Notes under the pieces: model-generated
Database searches by the model: none
Seen by the model: only the letters and a program-made list of their open reading frames with translations
What the model was told of the DNA's origin: nothing
Made by a program: the position numbers and the translations under genes
Part shown: positions 1 through 7,349 of the stretch, one piece after another
Layout of the letters: every line of letters starts with the position of its first letter
How positions within the stretch are numbered: position 1 is the stretch's first letter
Assembly: GCF_900101595.1 (NCBI RefSeq)
Contig: NZ_FMYY01000003.1
Location: forward strand, 305,889 to 369,888
DNA: 64,000 nucleotides
From: Paenibacillus sp. cl123
GTDB taxonomy: Bacteria; Bacillota; Bacilli; Paenibacillales; NBRC-103111
Direction: 5' to 3'

Positions 1-506
1 TCGGTAAGCTCGCTTTCGTCCTGCCGGGAGCACCACACCATCAAGGAACCGAAGTAAGCTGTGACAAGAGCGCCGGCTTTGCCGGGCTCCGGCAGCCAGC
101 GCAGGATGGCTTCATGCAGCTCGGACCGCAGATCGTCCATCGCCGATTTTAGACTGTCATTCTGCATAGAGAGCGCAATCCAGCTGCGGATAAAGCGGGA
201 GGAGGGGGCGGCATGGGCCGCCAGCTCCATAAACAGCCGGTTGATATGTCGCTCCAGCGAAGGAACCTGTGTCGGCTTGCGCTCTGACCAGGCGCGGATG
301 ATGTCCATTTGCCGCTTGGGAAAATCCTGCAGAATTTCGTCCTTGCCTTTGAAATAATGGTAAAACGTCCCTTTGGACGTACGGGTGGCAGCGATGATGT
401 CGTCAACCGAAACCTGCTCGTAGCCCCGCTGTATAAACAGCCTGATCGCCGTCTCCAGCAGCTGCTCGCGTTTTTTAAGAGTTGCCGCGCGCATAAACCG
501 GCTCAT
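1..506 (-). CDS. TetR/AcrR-family transcriptional regulator (C-terminus cut by window edge)
   Basis: Reading the minus strand from an ATG at 506 gives 168 codons with no stop before the window edge, so the C-terminus is missing. The N-terminal helix-turn-helix is typical of TetR repressors: an AIRLFIQRGYEQVSVDDI segment followed by TSKGTFYHYFKGKDEIL, at about residues 20-60. The remainder is the variable ligand-binding part, and it does not reveal the effector. The start is set by a GGAGG about 7 nt upstream. A perfect palindrome at 587-605 and a TATAAT at 552-557 upstream suggest self-repression (inference). The regulated partner genes are probably outside the window to the left. Confidence 0.88.
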   Translation of the reverse strand, partial: MSRFMRAATLKKREQLLETAIRLFIQRGYEQVSVDDIIAATRTSKGTFYHYFKGKDEILQDFPKRQMDIIRAWSERKPTQVPSLERHINRLFMELAAHAAPSSRFIRSWIALSMQNDSLKSAMDDLRSELHEAILRWLPEPGKAGALVTAYFGSLMVWCSRQDESELT

Positions 507-551
507 GAGACTGCCTCCTTCTCCGGCCATCGTGAAAGATCGTATACGTCC

Positions 552-557
552 ATTATA
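552..557 (-). promoter_or_regulatory. -10 box of the tetR promoter
   Basis: A perfect TATAAT reads on the minus strand, about 46 nt before the TetR start codon. No good -35 hexamer lies 17 nt upstream, so the promoter may be weak or activated. The palindrome at 587-605 sits just upstream. Confidence 0.45.
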
Positions 558-586
558 GTCCAACTCGGCTAGAAATGATACGCTAT

Positions 587-605
587 ATTAGACTAAAAGT
601 CTAAT
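587..605. promoter_or_regulatory. Perfect palindrome, candidate TetR operator
   Basis: ATTAGACT-AAA-AGTCTAAT has perfect 8-nt arms around a 3-nt centre, the size and symmetry usual for TetR-family operators. It lies about 80 nt upstream of the TetR start codon. That the neighbouring TetR protein binds it is inference from position. Confidence 0.6.
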
Positions 606-632
606 TAAGAAAAACGCTTGATTAAGAGTTCT

Positions 633-730
633 TTCGAGGGAGATTCATTCGTGTTTTAGCAGCGGCCGGCTTTTCTTGCGAGCAGAAAGCTTCACCGCGC
701 TTTATCGCTCTTTAAGTGAAGTTAAACCTC
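633..730 (-). repeat. Copy A of a dispersed leader-like element
   Basis: On the minus strand this shares a core with 14486-14570: TTTAAC.TCACT, then TAAAGCGCGG, then an identical 20-mer TTTCTGCTCGCAAGAAAAGC, and further on ATG.ATCT.C.TCGAA. The 20-mer folds as a short CTTTC/GAAAG hairpin with the loop TGCTCGCAA. A run GTTTTTCTT follows towards tetR. It is co-oriented with tetR. Whether it is an RNA leader, a small RNA or a DNA repeat is open. Confidence 0.7.
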
Positions 731-1153
731 TTTTACGGCGCGATTTGTAAGCTTTGCTGCTTACCGCATACCCTCGCATAAACGCGAAAAAAGTGTGCTG
801 CCTCTCTAGACAAGCTCACGGAGTGACGCGTAGAAATTCGGGGGCTGCTCAGCTGACACCAATGGACTGTGTCTTAATCACTGATTTTTCATCCCATGGG
901 ACCGGCACGTGTAACTCTAGGCCCGCCCGCGTCTTAGAGCAGGTTACCCGTTTGCGCTTCGGCATTTTAAGCACTCCGGCGCGCTTAAATAATCGGCGAG
1001 CTGGCGATCCAGCGATCAAACCGAGCTAACGATCACGATGAAATCTCTTTACATCCTCTTTTTACAGCTCGCCGTCTTGCATTTTTCTTTTGTCCGAAGT
1101 TCATGTATCATAAGAGTTCAGGAAGATATACAGGATGCAGGAGGGGAACGAGC

Positions 1154-1495
1154 GTGGATTGTATTTTTTGCAAAATCGTCGAGGGGACGATTCCTTCTAC
1201 CAAAGTTTTCGAAGATGATCGGGTATGCGCATTTCTGGACATTCAGCCGTCCGCGCCCGAGCATGTGCTGATCATTCCCAAGAAACACATCCCGTCCGTG
1301 AACGGGCTTGAGGGGGAAGACTTCTCCCTTATCGGCGACATTCACCGGGCTGCCCAAACGATCGCGAAGGAGCGGGGAGTGGCCGATTCGGGCTACCGCT
1401 TGATCACGAATACCGGACCGGACAGCGGACAAGTCGTATTTCACCTGCATTATCATCTGCTTGGAGGGGAAAAGCTGGGGCCGCTGAACGCCTGA
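1154..1495 (+). CDS. hit: HIT-family (histidine triad) nucleotide-binding protein
   Basis: This 113-residue protein has the family hallmark HxHxH as His97-Leu-His99-Tyr-His101, followed by LLGG. An N-terminal CIFC pair (Cys3, Cys6) is typical of zinc-binding HIT proteins. The family hydrolyses nucleoside phosphoramidates or adenylylated conjugates; the substrate here cannot be read from sequence. The GTG at 1154 is chosen because AGGAGGGG ends about 8 nt upstream and the protein then begins MDCIFCKI like other family members. It precedes rpsU, which has its own promoter. Confidence 0.93.
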   Translation: MDCIFCKIVEGTIPSTKVFEDDRVCAFLDIQPSAPEHVLIIPKKHIPSVNGLEGEDFSLIGDIHRAAQTIAKERGVADSGYRLITNTGPDSGQVVFHLHYHLLGGEKLGPLNA

Positions 1496-1537
1496 AAAGG
1501 GCTGCGGAGCCTTCCTTTAAGAGTTTTCTATTCTAGG

Positions 1538-1567
1538 TTGACACCTGGTTAGTCGTTGCCCTATAAT
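1538..1567 (+). promoter_or_regulatory. SigA-type promoter of rpsU-yqeY
   Basis: TTGACA (1538-1543) and TATAAT (1562-1567) are both consensus and 18 nt apart, 60 nt before the rpsU start. Confidence 0.85.
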
Positions 1568-1626
1568 GAAGTTTGATGAATGTCTTTTATCGTCTTGGAC
1601 GGTCTGTTCGGAGGGAGGGAAAACTG

Positions 1627-1800
1627 GTGTCAGAAACTCGAGTTCGCAAGAACGAAACGATAGATGCTGCACTCCGCCGCTTTAAGCGTTCCATCGCTAA
1701 AGATGGCGTGTTGGCGGAGGTTAAGAAACGGAAGCATTATGAGAAGCCTAGCGTCAAACGCAAGAAGAAGTCTGAGGCTGCTCGCAAGAGAAAGTTCTAG
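1627..1800 (+). CDS. rpsU: 30S ribosomal protein S21
   Basis: The 57-residue, strongly basic protein begins [19 protein letters not shown] and ends in the Lys/Arg-rich tail of bacterial S21, at the normal family length. S21 sits near the anti-Shine-Dalgarno end of 16S rRNA in the small subunit. The start is GTG at 1627, preceded by GGAGGGAGG with about 7 nt spacing; an upstream in-frame ATG at 1573 lies too close to the -10 box to be used. yqeY follows after 12 nt and is surely co-transcribed, as in Bacillus. Confidence 0.97.
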   Translation: MSETRVRKNETIDAALRRFKRSIAKDGVLAEVKKRKHYEKPSVKRKKKSEAARKRKF

Positions 1801-1812
1801 GGGGCTTAATCG

Positions 1813-2256
1813 ATGAGCTTAAGCGACAGATTAAACGATGACATGAAGCTCGCGATGAAGAGTCAAGACAAGTTTAAACTCTCCGTTATCCGTATGGTTC
1901 GTGCCGCTATCAAGAACATTGAGATAGATCAGCGAAAACCCTTGGAGGAACAAGAAGTTCTTGATGTTCTGAATCGTGAGGTCAAACAGCGCAAAGATTC
2001 CCTCCAAGAATTTGAAAAGGCCGGTCGTGAAGATTTGGCCGAAACACTCAGGGCCGAGATCGCTATATTGATGGAATACATGCCGCAACAGCTTTCCGAT
2101 GAAGAAGTAAAAGCCATTGTACAGCAGACCATCCAAGAAGTGGGGGCTTCTTCAAAAGCGGACATGGGTAAAGTCATGAGCGCATTGATGCCAAAGGTAA
2201 AAGGACGAGCTGACGGCAAAGTCGTCAATCAGTTCGTTCAGCAATTGCTTACTTAA
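1813..2256 (+). CDS. yqeY: YqeY / GatB-tail domain protein
   Basis: A 147-residue soluble protein with the YqeY family pattern: MSLSDRLNDDMKLAMKSQDK at the N-terminus and a C-terminal half resembling the tail domain of the GatB amidotransferase subunit (DMGKVMSALMPKVKGRADGK). In GatB this domain contacts tRNA; the free-standing protein has no settled role but sits beside rpsU in many Firmicutes. It is the last gene of the rpsU transcript and is followed by a terminator. Confidence 0.93.
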   Translation: MSLSDRLNDDMKLAMKSQDKFKLSVIRMVRAAIKNIEIDQRKPLEEQEVLDVLNREVKQRKDSLQEFEKAGREDLAETLRAEIAILMEYMPQQLSDEEVKAIVQQTIQEVGASSKADMGKVMSALMPKVKGRADGKVVNQFVQQLLT

Positions 2257-2263
2257 CGATCAT

Positions 2264-2299
2264 GAGAAACACTCCAGTCCAGGGGTGTTTTTCTTTATT
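2264..2299 (+). terminator. Intrinsic terminator after yqeY
   Basis: AAACACTCC and GGGGTGTTT pair (one G-U) around AGTCCA, followed by TTTCTTTATTTT. Confidence 0.8.
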
Positions 2300-2342
2300 T
2301 TAAGCTTTTTTTAAGCTTCTTTTAAGGTTCTTCAGGTTTCTT

Positions 2343-2368
2343 TGAATCGTATCTCCGTCTGCTGCGTA
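2343..2368 (+). promoter_or_regulatory. SigW-type ECF promoter of nfeD-floA
   Basis: TGAATC (2343-2348) and CGTA (2365-2368) are exactly 16 nt apart. The B. subtilis SigW consensus is TGAAAC-N16-CGTA, and the orthologous yqeZ-yqfA-yqfB operon is a known SigW target. It lies 84 nt before the nfeD start. Confidence 0.75.
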
Positions 2369-2452
2369 TTACTTGCTTGAACAGGCAATTCTAAGAAAAA
2401 GCTGCGCGTTGGCCCCGCCGGGCAAAGTCAGTTAAGTGAGGAGGTTTAGGCC

Positions 2453-3862
2453 ATGAACGTCGTACTTCCGTATTGGCGGAAGCGCTTTACGGGGCGGAAC
2501 CCGCTCAAGCTGCTGCTGCTCTCGGTGCTGCTGGCTCTGGGACTGCTGCTTCCGCATTTCGGCGCCCAAGCGGCGGCAGAGGCTCCGGCTTCCTCGCCGC
2601 CGCTTGCCGCGCCGGTTGTGGTCATACCGGTCAAGCAGACGATTGAGAGCGGGCTGGAGCAATTTCTGAAGCGAGCTCTGAACGAAGCGCAGGAGATGAG
2701 GGCGAAGGAGATCATCCTGGAGATCGACACGCTTGGAGGCAGTGTGGAATCCGCGGCGAATATCGGGCAGCTGGTAAAGGAAAGCGGTATTCCGACCGTC
2801 GCTTACATCAGAGGCAAGGCGATTTCGGCAGGTACCTACATCGCTTTGAATGCGAACCGTATCGTGATGGAGCCGGGCAGCTCCATGGGGGCCGCCGCCG
2901 TTGTGGATGGAGCCGGCCGGGAGATCGAGCAGGTCAAGGTAATTTCCTACTGGTCAGGCCAGATGAAGTCTGCTGCAGAGCTGCGCGGCCGTGATCCGCA
3001 TGTAGCGGAGGCGATGGTGGATAAGCGGCTTGGCATCTCCTTGCCGCAGATCGGCCGCGAAGTGGCCAAGGGAGATATTCTGACGCTTACTGCCGAGGAA
3101 GCGGTAAAAGTAGGGTATGCGGAGGCGCTGGCGGCAGACCGGCAAGCGGTCGTGGCCTTTATCCGCGGCGAGGCGCATCCGCTTGTGGAGATTGAGCCGG
3201 GGCCGGCGGAGAAGCTTTCACGGTGGGTCACTCAGCCCTGGGTATCGATCATGCTGCTGCTGATCGGCATCGCGGGCATCGCTATCGAGCTCTTCGTCAC
3301 CGGGTTCGGCATCGCCGGCATTCTTGGAACGCTGGGATTCGGCCTTTATTTTTTCGGCCATTACCTGGCGGGCTTCGCGGGGGTGGAAGAGGTCGTGCTG
3401 TTTATAGCCGGTTTGCTGCTGCTGGTCATGGAGATGTTTGTCGCCAGCTTCGGCATCCTGGGCGTGCTTGGAGCGTTATGTTTATTCGGCGGTGTCGTGC
3501 TGTCCGCTCATAACATGAAGCTGGGCATGGCGAACCTCGGCATAGCCTTCGTGCTTGCGGTTATCGTGGCGGTCATCGTCCTCCGCATCTTCAGGCATCG
3601 CGGCGTCTGGAACCGATTTATTCTGAAGGACAGCTTGTCCACGCAGGCCGGTTATGTATCCGCGGTGAGCCGAGTGGAGCTGCTGGGCCAAACCGGTCTT
3701 GCGATCACGCCGCTGCGTCCGGCCGGCACGGCCGCCTTCGGCGAAGAAAAGCTGGATGTCGTGACGGACGGCGAATTTATACCCGCCGGCTCTCAAGTGG
3801 TCGTCACGCTCGTGGAAGGCTCGCGTATTGTTGTAAAACCCAGCAAGAACCCTTCGCTCTAA
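2453..3862 (+). CDS. nfeD: NfeD family membrane-bound serine protease (YqeZ-like)
   Basis: 469 residues. A signal/anchor segment (about 15-40) is followed by a ClpP-class serine protease domain (about 60-240) with GGSVESAANI and SAGTYIALNANRIVMEPGSSMG, where the Ser after the S-A-G turn is the likely nucleophile. Several membrane helices follow (about 260-385), then a C-terminal OB-fold domain (about 400-465) typical of NfeD. This is the long form. NfeD proteases are encoded beside flotillin or stomatin genes and act on them or on lipid-raft partners. AGGAGG lies 9 nt upstream of the ATG. SigW control is inferred from the promoter. Confidence 0.93.
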   Translation: MNVVLPYWRKRFTGRNPLKLLLLSVLLALGLLLPHFGAQAAAEAPASSPPLAAPVVVIPVKQTIESGLEQFLKRALNEAQEMRAKEIILEIDTLGGSVESAANIGQLVKESGIPTVAYIRGKAISAGTYIALNANRIVMEPGSSMGAAAVVDGAGREIEQVKVISYWSGQMKSAAELRGRDPHVAEAMVDKRLGISLPQIGREVAKGDILTLTAEEAVKVGYAEALAADRQAVVAFIRGEAHPLVEIEPGPAEKLSRWVTQPWVSIMLLLIGIAGIAIELFVTGFGIAGILGTLGFGLYFFGHYLAGFAGVEEVVLFIAGLLLLVMEMFVASFGILGVLGALCLFGGVVLSAHNMKLGMANLGIAFVLAVIVAVIVLRIFRHRGVWNRFILKDSLSTQAGYVSAVSRVELLGQTGLAITPLRPAGTAAFGEEKLDVVTDGEFIPAGSQVVVTLVEGSRIVVKPSKNPSL

Positions 3863-3898
3863 GAAGGGATACAGATTCGCAAAGGAGGATTTTTGCTT

Positions 3899-4897
3899 AT
3901 GATAGACACAGGCGTCATCTCAATGCTCATTTTGGTGGTCGTAGTCATTATCGCGCTGTCCGTGTTTTTTACTTTCGTTCCGGTCATGCTGTGGATTGCG
4001 GCCTTGGCTTCGGGCGTTCGCATCGGCATTATTACACTTGTGGCGATGCGTCTCAGACGGGTTATCCCGAGCCGTATCGTGAACCCGCTGATCAAAGCGA
4101 CAAAGGCCGGCCTCGATGTGTCGGTAAACCAGTTGGAGAGTCACTTCCTGGCAGGCGGTAATGTGGACCGCGTAGTCAATGCGCTGATCGCGGCTCATCG
4201 GGCCAACATCCATCTGGAATTCGAGCGCGCGGCCGCAATCGATCTGGCGGGCCGCGACGTTCTCCAGGCTGTCCAGATGAGCGTCAATCCGCGGGTGATC
4301 GAGACGCCGACGGTGTCGGCGGTAGCCAAGGACGGGATTGAAGTGAAAGTTATCGCCCGGGTGACGGTGCGGGCCAACATCGACCGGCTCGTCGGCGGCG
4401 CAGGCGAGGAGACGATCATCGCGCGGGTCGGCGAGGGGATCGTTACGACGGTCGGTTCGAGCAATTCGCATAAGGACGTGCTGGAAAATCCGGACATGAT
4501 CTCCCGGACAGTGCTTGGCAAAGGGCTGGATGCAGGGACTGCGTTCGAAATTTTGTCGATCGACATCGCGGATGTGGATGTAGGCAAAAACATCGGGGCA
4601 CATCTGCAGACCGAGCAGGCGGAAGCGGACAAGCGAATCGCGCAGGCGAAGGCGGAGGAACGGCGGGCTATGGCCGTTGCCCAGGAACAGGAGATGAAGG
4701 CGCGCGTCGTCGAGATGAAGGCGAAGGTCGTCGAGTCCGAATCCCAGGTGCCGCTTGCGATGGCCGAAGCGCTGCGCGACGGCAAGCTTGGGGTCATGGA
4801 CTATATGAACCTGCAGAACATCGAAGCCGACACCCAGATGAGATCGAACTTGGGCAAGTCCAATGATTCCGGGCAGAAGCCGGGCGGGGATGTTTAA
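3899..4897 (+). CDS. floA: Flotillin-like protein FloA
   Basis: 332 residues, very close to B. subtilis FloA (YqfA): an N-terminal membrane hairpin (about 5-45), then [22 protein letters not shown], an SPFH/band-7-like middle, and a coiled-coil tail rich in Glu/Ala (about 235-300). Flotillins organise functional membrane microdomains and membrane fluidity. AAAGGAGG lies 10 nt upstream of the ATG at 3899; an alternative TTG at 3893 is only 4 nt from it, so ATG is preferred. It is co-transcribed with nfeD (36 nt gap). Confidence 0.96.
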   Translation: MIDTGVISMLILVVVVIIALSVFFTFVPVMLWIAALASGVRIGIITLVAMRLRRVIPSRIVNPLIKATKAGLDVSVNQLESHFLAGGNVDRVVNALIAAHRANIHLEFERAAAIDLAGRDVLQAVQMSVNPRVIETPTVSAVAKDGIEVKVIARVTVRANIDRLVGGAGEETIIARVGEGIVTTVGSSNSHKDVLENPDMISRTVLGKGLDAGTAFEILSIDIADVDVGKNIGAHLQTEQAEADKRIAQAKAEERRAMAVAQEQEMKARVVEMKAKVVESESQVPLAMAEALRDGKLGVMDYMNLQNIEADTQMRSNLGKSNDSGQKPGGDV

Positions 4898-4936
4898 CCC
4901 TCCGGGGACTCAGGATCAGAAAGGCGGTGAGCTTCG

Positions 4937-5524
4937 TTGAGAGTGATCGAGTTTTTGCTGCAGAATTGGGTGGTTGTAGCGATCGCCTTTTTTGTCCTCA
5001 GCTCCATGTTCAGAAAGGGCGGAGCCCGTTCCCGGGATACGGAGTCGGGCCAGGGCCGGGGAAGGCAGCAGGGGGGAATGCCGACCTTTGGAGGCGGTCC
5101 GGGCAAGCCCGGGAGACCGTCGTCCCCGCTTGGCGGAGACAGATCCGGCTGGCCGACCTCTGCGGAGGCTCCGCCGGTCCGCCGGCAGCAGCCGTCAGGT
5201 CCTGTACCGGGCCAGCCGCAGCGGAGAGCGTCGACGGGGCGGCAGGACGCCGCAGAGCGCGTCGACGTATCCGGACGCTCTTGGGACCTGCCGGAAGCCG
5301 CTTCCCGCTCGGAGGCGGCGTCCCGGACGGTTAGGCAGGATGCTGCGGAGAAGCCGGGCTCACAGCCGAGTCCGGCGCCGGCAAGCCGCTTCGGCGATTC
5401 GGGCAGTTCCCGGGCATCCGAAGGGCTGCTCGGCGATCTCCGTCCCGAAGAGGTAGCCCGTGGAGTGCTGTGGGCCGAGATTTTGGGACCGCCTCGTGCC
5501 AAGCGCCCCTATCGGCGCCATTGA
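4937..5524 (+). CDS. Uncharacterised membrane-anchored protein, disordered tail (YqfB position)
   Basis: 195 residues. One membrane helix lies at the N-terminus (VIEFLLQNWVVVAIAFFVLS), followed by a low-complexity region of about 130 residues rich in Gly, Pro, Arg and Ser, then a short conserved-looking end (LLGDLRPEEVARGVLWAEILGPPRAKRPY). The start is a TTG behind AAAGGCGGTGA; a GTG two codons on is possible. It is the third gene of the nfeD-floA operon, the place of yqfB in Bacillus, so a role with FloA at the membrane is likely but inferred. The high GC of the tail makes long false open frames on the other strand. Confidence 0.75.
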   Translation: MRVIEFLLQNWVVVAIAFFVLSSMFRKGGARSRDTESGQGRGRQQGGMPTFGGGPGKPGRPSSPLGGDRSGWPTSAEAPPVRRQQPSGPVPGQPQRRASTGRQDAAERVDVSGRSWDLPEAASRSEAASRTVRQDAAEKPGSQPSPAPASRFGDSGSSRASEGLLGDLRPEEVARGVLWAEILGPPRAKRPYRRH

Positions 5525-5560
5525 CAGCGATCCTAGCTGATGAATAGGAACAGCGGCCAA

Positions 5561-5600
5561 GCGCCGTCTTCACAAGTCACTGTGGAGACGGCGCCTTTTT
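5561..5600 (+). terminator. Intrinsic terminator of the nfeD-floA operon
   Basis: GCGCCGTCTTCACA and TGTGGAGACGGCGC form a 14-bp stem (one G-U) around AGTCAC, followed by CTTTTTGT. Confidence 0.88.
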
Positions 5601-5697
5601 GTGTTCGCGAACAACCTGCAATTCCGCCTTCCGCCGCCTGCCGAGGCCGGCATCAGCCCCGCCCCAGCCCCGTATGACGGGGCAATTGGCGCGGCAG

Positions 5698-5725
5698 GCA
5701 TATTCTTCAATCCGCCGCATATCGT
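5698..5725 (+). promoter_or_regulatory. Possible SigE-type promoter before yqfC
   Basis: GCATATT (5698-5704) and CATATCGT (5718-5725) resemble the mother-cell SigE boxes, but the 13-nt spacer is one short and the -10 match is partial. yqfC-yqfD is SigE-controlled in B. subtilis, which makes the site plausible. Confidence 0.35.
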
Positions 5726-5848
5726 GTAAATAGCCCGAGATTGGCCCGCTGTCTGCACGCAAGCCCTAAGTCCGTATAGGGGATGGGGCAGCGTTAAGGG
5801 GACGCGGATCTGACATGGAGCTCCGCAAGCTGCCGGAGGAGGTTAGGT

Positions 5849-6127
5849 ATGCGCAGTCTAACTCGCAAAATTAATCAAATAACGGCAAAACTGCTCGACT
5901 TGCCTCAGGATGTCGCCTTGGACTTGCCCCGGATCACGATGATCGGGAATATGCAGCTGTACATCGAGAATCATCGCGGCGTTATTCATTTTTCCGACGA
6001 ATCTCTGAAGCTGGCTCTTCCGAATGGGAAGCTGGAGGTGGTCGGCTCCAATCTGGTTATCCGCGCTATTATGCCGGACGAAGTTATGATCGAAGGAACC
6101 ATCCGCGATGTCCAATATATGCTATAG
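5849..6127 (+). CDS. yqfC: Sporulation protein YqfC
   Basis: A 92-residue protein of the YqfC family, with LPQDVALDLPRITMIGNMQL and a C-terminal VIRAIMPDEVMIEGTI segment; length as in B. subtilis. It is made in the mother cell in Bacillus and its biochemical role is unknown. GGAGGAGG precedes the ATG. It is coupled to yqfD, 21 nt downstream. Confidence 0.92.
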   Translation: MRSLTRKINQITAKLLDLPQDVALDLPRITMIGNMQLYIENHRGVIHFSDESLKLALPNGKLEVVGSNLVIRAIMPDEVMIEGTIRDVQYML

Positions 6128-6148
6128 TCCGGAAAGGGGTAGAGAGCG

Positions 6149-7330
6149 TTGAAGCAATCGTTCATTGGACGTCTGCAAGGTTTTGTGCGGGTTGAGGTGA
6201 CGGGGGGGCGGCCGGAGCGGCTGGTCAATCTGCTGTCGGAGAAACGAATGTCCGTCTGGGACATTCGTTATCTGGATCAGCACCGGATAACGTTTCATAT
6301 CACAGTCCGCGACTTTTTCCGTCTTCGTCCGCTTCTGAAGGAGACAGGCTCGGGACTGCGCATCCGCGGCAAGGAGGGGATGCCCTTTTGGCTGGACAAG
6401 CTGGAGAAGCGCAAGTTTTTCGCGATCGGCCTGCTGGGCTTCGTGATAGGGATTTATTTGCTCTCGTCGATGGTGTGGCAGGTGAAGGTGGAAGGAAATG
6501 AGACGATCACGCCTGAGCGAATCTTGCAGGCGGCCAAGGAAGAGGGGATTTTCCGGACACAGTGGAAATTCCGCCTGCGCGAGCCTTCGGAGCTGGCGCG
6601 GGGCCTTCAGAGCAGGCTGCCGGATGCGGCATGGATCGGTGTGGAGGTGCGGGGCACGCATGTCATTGTGAAGGTGGTCGAGGCCCGGATTCCGGTGAAG
6701 CCGCCCTTGATGAATCCCCGGCATCTGGTCGCCTCCAAAAATGCGCTGGTGACCGACATATTTGCCGAGAAGGGGCGTCCGCTCGTCAAGCCGAATACGT
6801 ATGTGCGCAAGGGCGATATATTGATCTCGGGGCTGCTGGGGGATGAGACGAATACGCAGACGGTGGTGGCAAGCGGGACGGTCAAAGGAATTGTGTGGTA
6901 CAAGCCGACGGTGGAGGTGCCGCTCGTCCGCTCTTATAAAGTATATACAGGCGAAAGCAAGCTGCGTTCTTATCTGGTGCTGGGAAGCCGGGCCGTGCAG
7001 CTGACGGGCTACGGGAGCATGCCGTTTGAGCAGACGGAGACGATTCAGGACCGCAAATCGCTCAGTTGGCGTTCTTATGTGCTGCCGATAGGCTGGCTGA
7101 AGGAGAAGGTGATGGAGGTGCAGATTCAGGAGCACCCTCTTGAAGCGAAAGAGGCGGCGGCTATCGGGCTTGAGCAGGCGAAGGCCAGTATTTTGTCAGA
7201 GTCTGGCAAAGGTTCCAGGGTTATATCGGAAAAAATTTTGCATGAGAAGGCGGAGAATGGTAAAGTTTATATGGAAGTACTTTTAGAGGTCGAAGAGCCG
7301 ATCGCAGTAGAGCAGCCGATTGTGCCATAA
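6149..7330 (+). CDS. yqfD: Sporulation membrane protein YqfD
   Basis: 393 residues with an N-terminal soluble part (1-88), a membrane helix (FFAIGLLGFVIGIYLLSSMVW, about 89-110) and a large extracytoplasmic domain, the YqfD family layout. The TTG start at 6149 follows AAAGGGG by about 9 nt and no better in-frame start exists. It forms a two-gene sporulation unit with yqfC, as across the Bacillales. Its molecular role is not established. Confidence 0.92.
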   Translation: MKQSFIGRLQGFVRVEVTGGRPERLVNLLSEKRMSVWDIRYLDQHRITFHITVRDFFRLRPLLKETGSGLRIRGKEGMPFWLDKLEKRKFFAIGLLGFVIGIYLLSSMVWQVKVEGNETITPERILQAAKEEGIFRTQWKFRLREPSELARGLQSRLPDAAWIGVEVRGTHVIVKVVEARIPVKPPLMNPRHLVASKNALVTDIFAEKGRPLVKPNTYVRKGDILISGLLGDETNTQTVVASGTVKGIVWYKPTVEVPLVRSYKVYTGESKLRSYLVLGSRAVQLTGYGSMPFEQTETIQDRKSLSWRSYVLPIGWLKEKVMEVQIQEHPLEAKEAAAIGLEQAKASILSESGKGSRVISEKILHEKAENGKVYMEVLLEVEEPIAVEQPIVP

Positions 7331-7349
7331 CCTTCATAAGGAGAATTGG

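Larger units (their letters stand above)
507..1153. other. 647-nt stretch with no recognisable gene
   Basis: It holds the TetR promoter and operator, copy A of a repeat shared with 14486-14570, and a small inverted repeat (TTTAAGC at 966-972, GCTTAAA at 983-989). A 91-codon open frame at 754-1029 resembles no family, has no good ribosome site, and is not called. The composition is uneven and looks non-coding. Confidence 0.6.
5525..5848. other. Intergenic region between the floA operon and yqfC
   Basis: It holds the terminator at 5561-5600, a GC-rich stretch with no supported gene, and a weak SigE-like promoter at 5698-5725. Short open frames on the minus strand (5570-5762) lack ribosome sites. 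Confidence 0.6.

Noticed and set aside
754-1029. 91-codon frame in the 507-1153 gap
   Set aside because: No ribosome site, no homology recognised, uneven composition.
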